Assembly: GCA_035272265.1 (NCBI GenBank)
Contig: DATEQV010000476.1
Coordinates: forward strand, 1 to 10,385
Source: Acidisphaera sp035272265
GTDB lineage: Bacteria; Pseudomonadota; Alphaproteobacteria; Acetobacterales; Acetobacteraceae
Direction: 5' to 3'
DNA length: 10,385 bases
The notes under the pieces are model-generated. The model ran no database searches, was not told where the DNA came from, and saw nothing but the letters and a program-made list of their open reading frames with translations. Position numbers and translations under genes: made by a program. Of the stretch, positions 1 through 7,485 are shown one piece after another (positions within the stretch are counted from its first letter, which is position 1; each line of letters opens with the position of its first letter).

Positions 1-1467
1 GGCGGCGAACTGACAGGCGGCCTCCAGCAGTACGAACGCGGCGAGTCCCGCCGCGCGCGCCGGCGAACGGCCGCGCCGGACCAGCGCGAGGATCGCCACG
101 GTGATCACGACGCTGCCGGCCACCGACGCGACCGCCCGCCACCCGATCGCTGGCACCGCCAGGCGCGGCGCGATCAGCGGCCACGCCGCCCACAGCGCCG
201 CGACGGCGCCGAACACGCACACGACGCCGGCAAGCATCGGACGCGGCCTCAGCCCGCGCCGCCAGTCGTCCAGCGCGAACGCCGCCAGCACCGTCAGCGC
301 GAGCAGCCAGCCGGGCGTGGCGTAGCGGAAGAACAGCGTGTGATCGACCAGCGGCACCAGGCTGACCAGCCGCGTGATGCCGGGCGCCGCCCCGGCGCGC
401 GCCAGCCGTACCATCGCGAACACCGCCAGCACGATCCGCAGCCGGCGCTCGCGCCCGCGCCCCATCGCGCCCAGCACCGCCAACGCCAGCAGGCTGAGGC
501 TGCCGAACCCGCCCAGATAGGCGAACAGGTCCGGCAGTTTCGGATCGGGAAAGCTCGCGTCGGTCTCGAACGGCAAACCGAACAGCGTCGGGAACAGGCT
601 GATCGCGTAATCGGCGGCGGGAAAACCGCCAGGGAACGCCGTCGCGTGATTGCCGAGATCGCCCAGCATCACGGCCTGCACGAACGGCAACACCGCCGGC
701 ATGGCGATCACCGCGCCGGCCAACGCGGCGGCGCCCGTGCGCAACGCGAACGCGAGCGGACGCGCCGCATCCGGCAGCCGCGCCAGCGTCCACACCACGC
801 CCACCAGCGCATCGAGGAACGCGGTTTCCGGAAACCCCGCATACAGCGAGCCCGCGATTCCCGCCGCCGTCAGCACCAGCCCCGCCGCCTGCGCGCGCGG
901 CGCATCCCGCCACGCACACTCGATCCCCAGCAGCAGCACCGGCAGGAACGGGATCGGCAGGATCGGCGCATGACCCAGCCACGCGAAGCAGCCGTTCAGC
1001 GCATAGACCGCCGCACCGAGCACGCTCGCGAACCGGCACAAGCCGATCCGACGCAGCAGCGCATACGTGGCGATGCCCGCCAGCATCTGCATGGCGATCT
1101 TCAGCAGCAGCGGTCCCAGTGCCGCCGCGTGCAGCAGCAGCACGAACGGCAGGAACAGCGCCGACGGCTGCATCATCGCCGCCAGCGGCAACCCCGCGCC
1201 CTCGTAGGGGTTCCACCACGGCAGATGCCCGTGCAGCCAGACCTCGGCTGCCAAATGCCCGAGCGCCTGCGTCTGCGTCCCCACATCGCCGTCGATGAAC
1301 CACAGCCCGGACGCGACACCCGGCACGCTGCCGACCACCAGTCCGGAACACAGTCCGGACGGATCGACGTCGATCCACCCGGCGAGCGGCGCGATATGTA
1401 TGGCGACAGGCAGCAGCAGCAGGCCAAGCCAGGGCACCGCGGCACGCGCCGCCAGGGAGAACGACAT
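1..1467 (-). CDS. Multi-spanning membrane protein, YfhO/GT-C-like, partial (C-terminus beyond left edge)
   Basis: The reverse strand is open for 489 codons from ATG at 1467 to the window edge, with no stop. The protein is mostly hydrophobic. A first membrane segment lies at about residues 9-30, followed by an extracytoplasmic loop containing Asp61 and the motif PWWNPYEGAGLPL (83-95). Paired segments follow at about 101-138, with more at about 145-182, 195-228, 245-265, 318-334, 345-358, 384-399, 411-432, 445-463 and from 473. The loop motif and the later FFRYATPG (379-386) followed by a membrane segment resemble the bacterial YfhO-like/GT-C glycosyltransferase superfamily, which transfers sugars from lipid-linked donors to envelope polymers or lipids. 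Substrate is unknown. ATG 1467 was chosen because a hydrophobic N-terminus follows directly; no strong ribosome site precedes it and the frame stays open upstream, so the start is not certain. The plus-strand reading of this region is Arg/Gln/His-rich, as expected for the antisense of a membrane protein. Confidence 0.8.
   Translation of the reverse strand, partial: MSFSLAARAAVPWLGLLLLPVAIHIAPLAGWIDVDPSGLCSGLVVGSVPGVASGLWFIDGDVGTQTQALGHLAAEVWLHGHLPWWNPYEGAGLPLAAMMQPSALFLPFVLLLHAAALGPLLLKIAMQMLAGIATYALLRRIGLCRFASVLGAAVYALNGCFAWLGHAPILPIPFLPVLLLGIECAWRDAPRAQAAGLVLTAAGIAGSLYAGFPETAFLDALVGVVWTLARLPDAARPLAFALRTGAAALAGAVIAMPAVLPFVQAVMLGDLGNHATAFPGGFPAADYAISLFPTLFGLPFETDASFPDPKLPDLFAYLGGFGSLSLLALAVLGAMGRGRERRLRIVLAVFAMVRLARAGAAPGITRLVSLVPLVDHTLFFRYATPGWLLALTVLAAFALDDWRRGLRPRPMLAGVVCVFGAVAALWAAWPLIAPRLAVPAIGWRAVASVAGSVVITVAILALVRRGRSPARAAGLAAFVLLEAACQFAA
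1454..1460 (+). promoter_or_regulatory. Ribosome-binding site of the VOC gene
   Basis: AGGGAGA sits 7 nt before ATG 1468. It decides the start of the VOC gene against the much longer upstream-open frame, which is antisense to the membrane-protein gene. The site lies inside the first codons of the divergent gene. Confidence 0.75.
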
Positions 1468-1890
1468 ATGAGCGACATACCCCGGATCAGCGGCGTGCTG
1501 GAAACCTCGCTCTACGTCGCCCACCTCGACCTCGCGCAGCGTTTCTACCAGGACGTCTTCGGCTTCGAGACCTTCCTGCGCGACCGCCGCATGTGCGCGA
1601 TGGGCGTCGTCCCCAACCAGGTGCTGCTGCTGTTCCTGCGCGGCGGCTCCACGCATCCGTCGCCCGCGCCCGGCGGCCTCGTCCCGCCGCACGACGCGCA
1701 CGGCAACCAGCATCTGTGCTTCGCCATCCCGCGCAACGAGGTCGAGCCCTGGGCGCGCCACCTCGCCGCGCACGGCATCGCCGTCGAAAGCCACATCACG
1801 TGGCCGAACACCGGCATCAGCCTGTATTTCCGCGACCCCGACGGGCATTCTCTGGAGGTCGCCTGCCCCGGCCTGTGGCCGAACTACTGA
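1468..1890 (+). CDS. VOC-family (glyoxalase/bleomycin-resistance/dioxygenase fold) protein
   Basis: 140 residues, the usual size of a single-subunit VOC protein with two beta-alpha-beta-beta-beta modules. Module one contains LETSLYVAHLDLAQRFYQDV (11-30), then FGFETFLRDRRMCAMGV and QVLLLFLRGG. Module two contains HLCFAI (82-87), WARHLAAHG (95-103) and the hallmark YFRDPDGHSLEVACPGLW (120-137). Probable metal ligands are Glu12, His82 and Glu130. The family includes glyoxalases, extradiol dioxygenases, epimerases and antibiotic-binding proteins; the sequence does not say which, and the protein is probably cytoplasmic as no signal peptide is seen. The start is set by AGGGAGA 7 nt upstream. The gene abuts the divergent membrane-protein start and is followed after 43 nt by a proline-rich small gene, so the two may be co-transcribed. 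A decayed copy of its 3' end lies at 7849-7920. Confidence 0.9.
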   Translation: MSDIPRISGVLETSLYVAHLDLAQRFYQDVFGFETFLRDRRMCAMGVVPNQVLLLFLRGGSTHPSPAPGGLVPPHDAHGNQHLCFAIPRNEVEPWARHLAAHGIAVESHITWPNTGISLYFRDPDGHSLEVACPGLWPNY

Positions 1891-1933
1891 ACGCCGCGCG
1901 CCAGTGCGCCGCGAACCGAGCGAGAGGCAAGAA

Positions 1934-2239
1934 ATGTCAGCACTGCGCCACGAGATGCAGATTTCGGAGCCGCCGCCGGTTCCCGGCAATCCGCCGCCCT
2001 TTCCGCCCGCCGATCCCGATTCCCCGTACCCGGTCGACGAGCCGCCGGGCGGCCCGCCCATTCCGCCCGAGCAACCGGCGCCGCTGCGCAACGCACCGGC
2101 GCGTCGGGCGGCGGACCGGGTGAGAGCCGGCGGGTTCGACCCCCGGCCGGCCTCTCAGCCCACCTTGCGCACGGAAGGCGGCTTCCACGTTCCGGCCAGC
2201 GCCGATTCCTTCGGCCAGTACAGCCGCATCACGACGTAG
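1934..2239 (+). CDS. Small proline-rich protein, copy 1 (unknown function)
   Basis: I do not recognise a named family. The 101-residue frame begins at ATG 1934 after GAGAGG with a 6-nt spacer. Residues 7-50 are very proline-rich: EMQISEPPPVPGNPPPFPP, then DPD, PVDEPPGG and PIPP. The same pattern is encoded at 7966, and about 11 of the codon differences between the copies are silent (GTT/GTG, ATT/ATC, CCG/CCC and similar), which argues that the core is translated and conserved. Residues after about 50 are not shared. That tail runs through a stem-loop and 85 nt into the antisense of the DUF1254 gene, so it may be unconserved read-on. No signal peptide or membrane segment is seen. Acidic residues among prolines suggest an extended, disordered peptide. 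It lies 43 nt after the VOC gene and is probably in its transcript. Confidence 0.6.
   Translation: MSALRHEMQISEPPPVPGNPPPFPPADPDSPYPVDEPPGGPPIPPEQPAPLRNAPARRAADRVRAGGFDPRPASQPTLRTEGGFHVPASADSFGQYSRITT
2121..2157. terminator. Stem-loop between convergent genes, possible bidirectional terminator
   Basis: TGAGAG-CCGGC (2121-2131) pairs with GCCGG-CCTCTCA (2146-2157) with a one-base bulge, and GGG/CCC pairing continues inside. The minus-strand DUF1254 stop codon (2157-2155) is in the right arm. No T-run follows on either strand, so it is not a canonical intrinsic terminator. It could still pause polymerase or protect mRNA 3' ends. Confidence 0.45.
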
Positions 2240-3591
2240 ATCGGGCCGCCCGGTGCCGGCAGCCAGTTCGGCTGCTTGTCCGCCCCGGGCGACTCCTTCT
2301 GGATATACAGCGTGATCGAACCGTCCGGATCCTTCTTGAGGTCCGGCAGCATCGGCGAGTTGATCAGGTAGCGGTCGATCGGGTTGGCGACGAGCAGCTG
2401 CGTCTTCGCGTCGTACATCGTCACCGACCAGAACGCGTTGACGGGCGGCAACTCGCCTGCAGGGAAGGTCAGCGTGTAGCGGTTGCTGCTGCAGTCCGGC
2501 TGCTGGCCGTCGCTGTCGGCGGCCAGCATCGGATACAGCGCCTCGGCCGCGTCGTTGCCATAGATCCCGGCCATCGCGGCGGCGGCGCGCAGCGTCCAGT
2601 TGCCGCCGATCATGCGCCGGTCGCCGAAGGCGGACATCGCGACGCGCCAGCCGTTCTCGTTCGTGCCGACGCTCGCGATCTGCTGCTTGATCTTCGCGAT
2701 CCCGCTTTTCGCGCCTTTCTCCAGGCCGGCCTTCTGCTCGGGCGTGAGCCCGGCAGGCGGAAACGGCTTGCCGGCCGCGATCCCGATCCTGGCGAAGCGT
2801 GCGCGCAGCGGGCGCTCCACCGCCGCCGGTCCCGTCGGCGGGCAGAACTGGAGGATGAAGTTCAGGTAGCCGAACGGATCGGCATCCGCCATCTGCTTGT
2901 CGATCTTCGGCCACGCGACGTCGGGCGCGGCCGGCGGCGGCGCCTTGTTGAGGAATTTCGACAGCGGTTCGGCGCGATAGCCGGCCTGGATCTTCTTGAC
3001 GTTCTCGAGATCGGCCGCGTTGAAGAGCTGAGTACGGATCAGCGCGATGGCGAATTCGGTCTCGCACCGGAACACCTTGGTGATCCCGGGCGGCGTTTCG
3101 CCCGTCCATCGCGGTCCGGCGACCATGAAGCATCCGACGCCGTTGCCGGTGGTCCGGCTCCCGGCGTAGCCGAAGTTGAACGTGTACATGTCGATGAGCT
3201 GGATCGAGAAATAACGGCCCTTCTCGATCTCCGGCGTGGACACCACGACCGGCTCCGCCCGCAGGTCGATGCCCACGAACGAGTAGGGCGTGTCGCTGTT
3301 CGGCGTGACGATCGTCGTGTCCTGCGGCGTATAGACGCGGGCCGTGTTGTACAGCTGGTTGAACGGCGCTTTGTACCCAGGCGCGGCCGTGTCGATGAAA
3401 TACTCGTACATGACGCCGTAGTTCATCACCATCGGGAAGCCGTAGATGAAGGCTTCCTCGGCGATCGCGGTCCGCTCGGCCGGAGATACGTCCGACGCGG
3501 CGGCCTCGCTTGGCAGCTGGGCGGCGACGATCGCGGCAGGAACGGCAGACAGAGCGGCACGGCGCGTGATCATTTTGATCTCATTCGGCAT
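2155..3591 (-). CDS. DUF1254/DUF1214 exported protein
   Basis: 478 residues from ATG 3591. The N-terminus has ITRRAALSAVPAAIVAAQ (8-25), which fits a twin-arginine signal peptide cleaved near AAA-SD. The mature protein starts with ERTAIAEEAFIYGFPMVMNY, then NTARVYTPQDTTIVTPNSDT, a typical DUF1254 signature. The C-terminal part has YTLTFPAGELPPVNAFWSVT and then MYD, DRYLINS and SITLYIQ, typical of DUF1214. Length and domain order match the family, whose biochemical function is not established as far as I know. A second ATG at 3573 (MITRR) puts the Arg pair closer to the N-terminus and has GAG 6 nt upstream, so it may be the real start. The much longer open frame upstream is a shadow of the porin-like gene. 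It is the last gene of the sulfatase operon, 29 nt after the barrel gene. Confidence 0.9.
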   Translation of the reverse strand: MPNEIKMITRRAALSAVPAAIVAAQLPSEAAASDVSPAERTAIAEEAFIYGFPMVMNYGVMYEYFIDTAAPGYKAPFNQLYNTARVYTPQDTTIVTPNSDTPYSFVGIDLRAEPVVVSTPEIEKGRYFSIQLIDMYTFNFGYAGSRTTGNGVGCFMVAGPRWTGETPPGITKVFRCETEFAIALIRTQLFNAADLENVKKIQAGYRAEPLSKFLNKAPPPAAPDVAWPKIDKQMADADPFGYLNFILQFCPPTGPAAVERPLRARFARIGIAAGKPFPPAGLTPEQKAGLEKGAKSGIAKIKQQIASVGTNENGWRVAMSAFGDRRMIGGNWTLRAAAAMAGIYGNDAAEALYPMLAADSDGQQPDCSSNRYTLTFPAGELPPVNAFWSVTMYDAKTQLLVANPIDRYLINSPMLPDLKKDPDGSITLYIQKESPGADKQPNWLPAPGGPIYVVMRLYWPKESALAGTWKPPSVRKVG

Positions 3592-3620
3592 GAACCTGAG
3601 TTGCAGCGCGTGCAGATGCT

Positions 3621-4502
3621 CTAAAACGCGAAACTCGCCATCAGCATCGGCCCCTTGACCGCCAGGTGCTGCACCACGCTGCTGCCGCCCTGCTGGAACG
3701 ACAGATAGCGGTAGGTGACCGACAGATCGGCCCAACTCAAATGGTAGCCAAGCCCGGAGGCGATCTGCCAGGTGAACTGCGAGCCTCCGGCACCGGCATC
3801 GAAATAATACGGCACGAACAGCCCGGTGTCGGCGAGCCGGATGCGGCCGCGCAACCCGCCGATGCCATTCCAGATGTCGGCGCGGCCGGACGCGCTGCCG
3901 ACGCCCCCGAGCACCGCGCCGTTGCCGAGCGGCCCTCTCACTGCAACGGCGAGACTGTAATTCAGGCTGACGGGCATCCGGAGATAGCGGACCCCCGCGA
4001 TCGCAGTGACGTCGCCCCAGCCGCCCTGCAGCACGGTATAGCCGCCCGCCAGAGTCCAAATCGTCGCATTGAGGTTCAGCCCTGCGCTGACCTGCGTTCC
4101 AGCCGAGACCGGAACCGGCGCCTGACCCAGGAAGTTGACCGACCTGATCCGGGATGGGGTGGCGCCCAGGTTCATGTAAAGAAAGTCGGTGACGGCCGAG
4201 AACCGGCCGTATTGCACGTCGGCCGCACCCATCACGCCGAAGTTCAGGTGCGACAAGATTTGGCCGAAGCCAACCGACGTATCGGTCGACACCGTTCCGC
4301 CGCCGACCGCTTGCGGCAGCGAGAGGTTGGTCGTCGCGTTGATGTTCGCAAACCACACATACGGCGCGATGTCGACGGTCCAGCCGGACGGGTTGGCCAC
4401 CTGCAGCCCCGAGCTGTTCGGCTGCTGCGCCCGCGCGCCCGAACCCGCTCCAACCGCGAACAGCACCGCCAGGACGGCGGCCATGACGATTCGGCTGAAC
4501 AT
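3621..4502 (-). CDS. Outer-membrane beta-barrel protein
   Basis: 293 residues. A Sec signal peptide (MFSRIVMAAVLAVLFAVGAG, cleavage about ARA-QQ at 25/26) is followed by WTVDIAPYVWFANINAT and many alternating amphipathic strands rich in Gly, aromatic and polar residues. Examples are LSHLNFGVMGAADVQYG, SAVTDFLYMNLGA, VTAIAGVRYLRMPV, WNGIGGLRGRIRL, YHLSWADLSVTYRYLSF and MLMASFAF. The C-terminal Phe is the usual BAM-recognition residue. Size suggests a barrel of about 10-12 strands. I cannot tell a channel from a structural protein; position in a sulfatase operon suggests substrate entry, which is inference. The start is ATG 4502, with AGGAG 8 nt upstream. A GTG nine bases upstream (4511) has the SD next to it and is less likely. 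A 127-nt gap containing a GC palindrome separates it from the upstream two-cysteine gene. Confidence 0.85.
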   Translation of the reverse strand: MFSRIVMAAVLAVLFAVGAGSGARAQQPNSSGLQVANPSGWTVDIAPYVWFANINATTNLSLPQAVGGGTVSTDTSVGFGQILSHLNFGVMGAADVQYGRFSAVTDFLYMNLGATPSRIRSVNFLGQAPVPVSAGTQVSAGLNLNATIWTLAGGYTVLQGGWGDVTAIAGVRYLRMPVSLNYSLAVAVRGPLGNGAVLGGVGSASGRADIWNGIGGLRGRIRLADTGLFVPYYFDAGAGGSQFTWQIASGLGYHLSWADLSVTYRYLSFQQGGSSVVQHLAVKGPMLMASFAF

Positions 4503-4587
4503 CAGGCCCACTCCTGCCGAGCCGTCGCCGATGCGTCGTTGCTCATGGCGCGCCGATTCCCCGTCGTTGCGGTGCTGGCCGAGTCAT

Positions 4588-4601
4588 GCCGGCGCGCCGG
4601 C
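4588..4601. repeat. 14-bp GC palindrome within the operon
   Basis: GCCGGCGCGCCGGC is a perfect palindrome in the 127-nt gap between the two-cysteine gene and the barrel gene. A stable mRNA hairpin here could uncouple expression or stability of the two halves of the operon. Such words also arise by chance in GC-rich DNA. Confidence 0.3.
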
Positions 4602-4629
4602 CCGGCTGCAAGTCCGAGCGGCCTCGTCG

Positions 4630-4920
4630 TTACGGGAACATTCCGCACTCGAACATCTTGTTGGCGACGGTCGGAGCGATCCGGTTGATGAAGATGACGC
4701 GAGCCTGTTCGTCGCCGCGCAGGTAGTCCAGCGCCGCCTTCTCCTTCAGCGACGGTCCTGCGGCGCGGGCCGCCTTCAGCTCATCGCAGGTCGAGGTCTT
4801 GTACTTCTGGATCACCCGGTCGGCGGCGTAGTCCAGCAGCATGCCCTGGGCATGCGCCACCGCCAGGCCGGCGACGACGACAGCGGACGCCAGGGCGGCG
4901 GCGGTGAAGGATCGGCTCAT
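4630..4920 (-). CDS. Small secreted two-cysteine protein (unknown function)
   Basis: 96 residues. A clear Sec signal peptide, MSRSFTAAALASAVVVAGLA followed by VAHA, is cleaved about AHA-QG at 24/25. The mature part is about 72 residues, largely helical by composition, with exactly two cysteines (STCDEL, Cys45, and FECGMFP, Cys92) that could form one disulfide near the two ends. Between them are basic/acidic helices (SLKEKAALDYLRGDEQARV) and FINRIAPTVANKMFECG. The layout recalls the periplasmic chaperone HdeA (small, two Cys, one disulfide), but I see no convincing sequence match, so I do not call it that. The start has GAGGAG 6 nt upstream. It lies 45 nt after the sulfatase stop and 127 nt before the barrel gene, so it is probably co-expressed with both. 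Confidence 0.8.
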   Translation of the reverse strand: MSRSFTAAALASAVVVAGLAVAHAQGMLLDYAADRVIQKYKTSTCDELKAARAAGPSLKEKAALDYLRGDEQARVIFINRIAPTVANKMFECGMFP

Positions 4921-4965
4921 GCGGCGCTCCTCATGTCAGCATGTTCTTTCCGGTGAAGCTTTCTC

Positions 4966-7485
4966 TCAGTCGTTCGCGACGGCGACCGCCAGCTGGATCT
5001 TCTTGTGGTCGTCCTCGCTCAACTGCGTCGGCCCGAGCTTGAACGTCAGCTTCTCGATCGTGCCGGTGAACGGGAACGGCACCTTGTAATCCAGGTCGTT
5101 CACCCCGGTGCGGGTGTCGATCCCCACGTCGAACGTCTCGTCGGCCGGAAGCAGGAAGGGGATCGTGTGCGGGATCTTCAGCGTGTGAGCATCCTGGCCA
5201 TCGACTCGCAGCACGCCGGCGCCGCCCTTCGCGATGCCCGGACCGTCGTACGCGAAGTCGAACTCGATCGTATGCCTGCCCGCGGTCAGCGGCTGCTTGC
5301 CCGCCCAGCGCGGCAGCAGGAGTTGCAGCAGGTTGTAGGTGAACACCGGCCGGCCCTTGAGCAGATACAGCCCATACCCGCCCGACCAGCCGCCGTCGGT
5401 GACGATCATCCCGTCGCCGCCGCCCTTCGGGACGGCGACCTCGGCGGTGATCGTGAACGACCGGTTCAGGATGCTCGGCGCGCTCCCGGCGGGAATGCCG
5501 GGCATCACGCCCGAGTACGTGAACACCGTCTGTCCCGCCGTCGCACTCGGCCGCGGCGTGATCGCCCGCGCGAACGCGGAATTGTCCAGCGGATAGACGT
5601 TGTACTTCTTCGCCTCCTCGTCGAACCGCCCCTGCATCTCCTTCAGCTTGTCCGGCATCTGCGCGGCGATGTCGCGAGCCTGGGAGTAGTCCTCGACCAG
5701 CTTGTAAAGCTCCCATTTGTAATCATCGAGGTCGGGCATCTTGGCGTTCAGTATCCACGGCGCCACCGGCGGCGTCGTATTGGCATACCAGCCGTCGTGA
5801 TAGATGCCGCGGTTGCCGGCCATCTCGAAATACTGGGTCGTGCGGGTCGAGGCGGCTGACGCGCTCGCCTTGTCGAAGGTGTACGCCATGCTCACGCCTT
5901 CGATCGGGTTCTGCGCAATCCCGTCGACCGACTCCGGCGCCCGGATCCCGGTGGCCTCGAGGATCGTCGGCACGACATCGATCATGTGGTGGAACTGTCC
6001 GCGGATGCCGCCCGCGTCCTTGATGCGGGCCGGCCACGAGATCGCCATGCCTTGCCGCGTGCCGCCGAAATGCGATGCCACCTGCTTGGTCCACTTGAAC
6101 GGCGTGTCGAACGCCCAGGACCATGCGACCGCCATGTGCGGGTAGGTCGGCGGCGAGCCCCACACGTCGTAGAACTTCAGTTGCTCCTCGACAGGGACCT
6201 CCAGGAAGCCGTTGTAGGACGTGTACTGGTTCGGCGTGCCGAGCAGGGTGCCTTCGGGGCTCGTGCCGTTGTCGCCGCAGATGTAGATGATCAGCGTGTT
6301 GTCGAGCTTGCCCATGTCCTCGACCGCCTGGATGACGCGGCCGATCTCGTGGTCGGTGTAGGCGGTGTAGCCGGCGAACACCTCCGCCTGCCGGGCGAAC
6401 AGCCGCTTCTCGTCGGCCGACAGCGTCTCCCATTTCGGCAGCTCGTCCGGCCAGGCCGTCAGCTCGGTATCCGCGGGGATCACGCCAAGCCGTTTCTGGT
6501 TGGCGAACACCTCGTCGCGCAGGGCGTTCCAGCCCATGTCGAACTTGCCCTTGAACTTGTCGCTCCACGCCTTCTTCGGCTGGTGCGGCGAATGGCTGCC
6601 GCCGGGCACGTAATAGACGAAGAACGGCTGATCCGGCGCGGTGGCGTTCAGCTGCCGCATGTGCTGGATCGCCTCGTCGGCCATGTCGGTGGTCAGGTTG
6701 TAGTCGGGCTTGCCGACGAACGGGAAAATCTGCGTGTGATCGCGGAACAGGTACGGCGTCCACTGGTCGGTCTCGCCGCCCATGAAGCCGTAGAAATAAT
6801 CGAAGCCCATCCCCGACGGCCACTGGTCGTACGGCCCCGCGTACTGAAAGCCCGGCGTGTTGTGGTTCTTGCCGAACCACGACGTCGCGTAGCCGTGCTC
6901 GCGCAGGATCCGGCCGATCGTCGCGTTCTCTCGGCCGATATACGAATCATAGCCCGGATAGCCCGTCGACAACTCGGAGATGACGCCGAAGCCGACCTCG
7001 TGGTGGTTGCGGCCGGTGATCAGCGCGGCCCGGGTCGGCGAGCAAAGCGCGGTCGAGTGGAACTGCGTGTAGCGCAGCCCGGCCTTGGCGACGCGGTCGA
7101 GCGCCGGCGTCGGAATGACGCCGCCGAACGTGCCGCTGACGCCGTAGCCCTGGTCGTCGGTCATGATGAGCAGCACGTTCGGCGCGCCCGCGGGCGGCAC
7201 CACGCGCGGCGGCCACCAGGGCGTCGACTGCGCGGCCTTCTCGTTGATCACGCCGCCGAACGCCGGCGGTGTGGGAGGCAGGACGCGCCCATCGAGGGAG
7301 ATCGTGGCGTTCGGACTGCCCGCCGTCCCCTGGATCACGCCTTCCGACGCAGCCGTCGGCGCGGAGGGGGCCGCGGGGCCGGCGCCGGCGGCGGCCGCCC
7401 TCGCCTTGCCGGACAGAAACGAGCCGCCGAGCGCGGTGGCGATCGCCGCCTTCGCCGTCGATAGGAACAACTGTCGCCGGTTCAT
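4966..7485 (-). CDS. Tat-exported type I (formylglycine) sulfatase, arylsulfatase-like
   Basis: 839 residues. NRRQLFLSTAKAAIATALGG is a twin-arginine signal peptide, cleaved near ARA (28-30), followed by an Ala/Pro/Ser linker to about 47. The sulfatase fold starts at NVLLIMTDDQG (103-113; Asp110-Asp111 are metal ligands). CSPTR (148-152) is the site where Cys148 is oxidised to formylglycine. By comparison with Pseudomonas AtsA, Lys206 and His208 (GKNH), His298 or His301 (GSHSPH) and Asp405-Asn406 (GDNG) are the other active-site residues. A long C-terminal extension (about 640-839) has beta-rich sequence such as SFTITAEVAVPKGGGDG and RHTIEFDFAYDGPG, probably a carbohydrate-binding-like or lid domain. 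It would hydrolyse sulfate esters in the periplasm; the substrate is unknown. Because Tat exports folded protein, Cys148 is presumably modified in the cytoplasm by an FGE encoded elsewhere. The start has AGGAGAGG 5 nt upstream. It is the first gene of the operon. Confidence 0.95.
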   Translation of the reverse strand: MNRRQLFLSTAKAAIATALGGSFLSGKARAAAAGAGPAAPSAPTAASEGVIQGTAGSPNATISLDGRVLPPTPPAFGGVINEKAAQSTPWWPPRVVPPAGAPNVLLIMTDDQGYGVSGTFGGVIPTPALDRVAKAGLRYTQFHSTALCSPTRAALITGRNHHEVGFGVISELSTGYPGYDSYIGRENATIGRILREHGYATSWFGKNHNTPGFQYAGPYDQWPSGMGFDYFYGFMGGETDQWTPYLFRDHTQIFPFVGKPDYNLTTDMADEAIQHMRQLNATAPDQPFFVYYVPGGSHSPHQPKKAWSDKFKGKFDMGWNALRDEVFANQKRLGVIPADTELTAWPDELPKWETLSADEKRLFARQAEVFAGYTAYTDHEIGRVIQAVEDMGKLDNTLIIYICGDNGTSPEGTLLGTPNQYTSYNGFLEVPVEEQLKFYDVWGSPPTYPHMAVAWSWAFDTPFKWTKQVASHFGGTRQGMAISWPARIKDAGGIRGQFHHMIDVVPTILEATGIRAPESVDGIAQNPIEGVSMAYTFDKASASAASTRTTQYFEMAGNRGIYHDGWYANTTPPVAPWILNAKMPDLDDYKWELYKLVEDYSQARDIAAQMPDKLKEMQGRFDEEAKKYNVYPLDNSAFARAITPRPSATAGQTVFTYSGVMPGIPAGSAPSILNRSFTITAEVAVPKGGGDGMIVTDGGWSGGYGLYLLKGRPVFTYNLLQLLLPRWAGKQPLTAGRHTIEFDFAYDGPGIAKGGAGVLRVDGQDAHTLKIPHTIPFLLPADETFDVGIDTRTGVNDLDYKVPFPFTGTIEKLTFKLGPTQLSEDDHKKIQLAVAVAND

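Noticed and set aside
340..1467. Long plus-strand open frame leading into the VOC gene, as a fused protein
   Set aside because: It is Arg/Gln/His-rich without motifs and is exactly antisense to a coherent membrane protein; a good ribosome site marks ATG 1468 instead.
3592..4356. N-terminal extension of the DUF1254 frame up to 4356
   Set aside because: It overlaps the barrel gene in another frame and would bury the signal peptide that begins at 3591 or 3573.
4630..4920. Calling the two-cysteine protein HdeA
   Set aside because: Size and cysteine layout agree, but I see no distinctive HdeA sequence motif.
3666..4956. Plus-strand open frames opposite the barrel and two-cysteine genes
   Set aside because: Shadow frames: low-complexity translations, no ribosome site, and both minus-strand genes have signal peptides and SD sequences.
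5986..7464. 492-codon plus-strand open frame opposite the sulfatase
   Set aside because: Composition is typical of the antisense of a GC-rich gene, with no recognisable domain. The minus-strand sulfatase has its catalytic motifs and a ribosome site.
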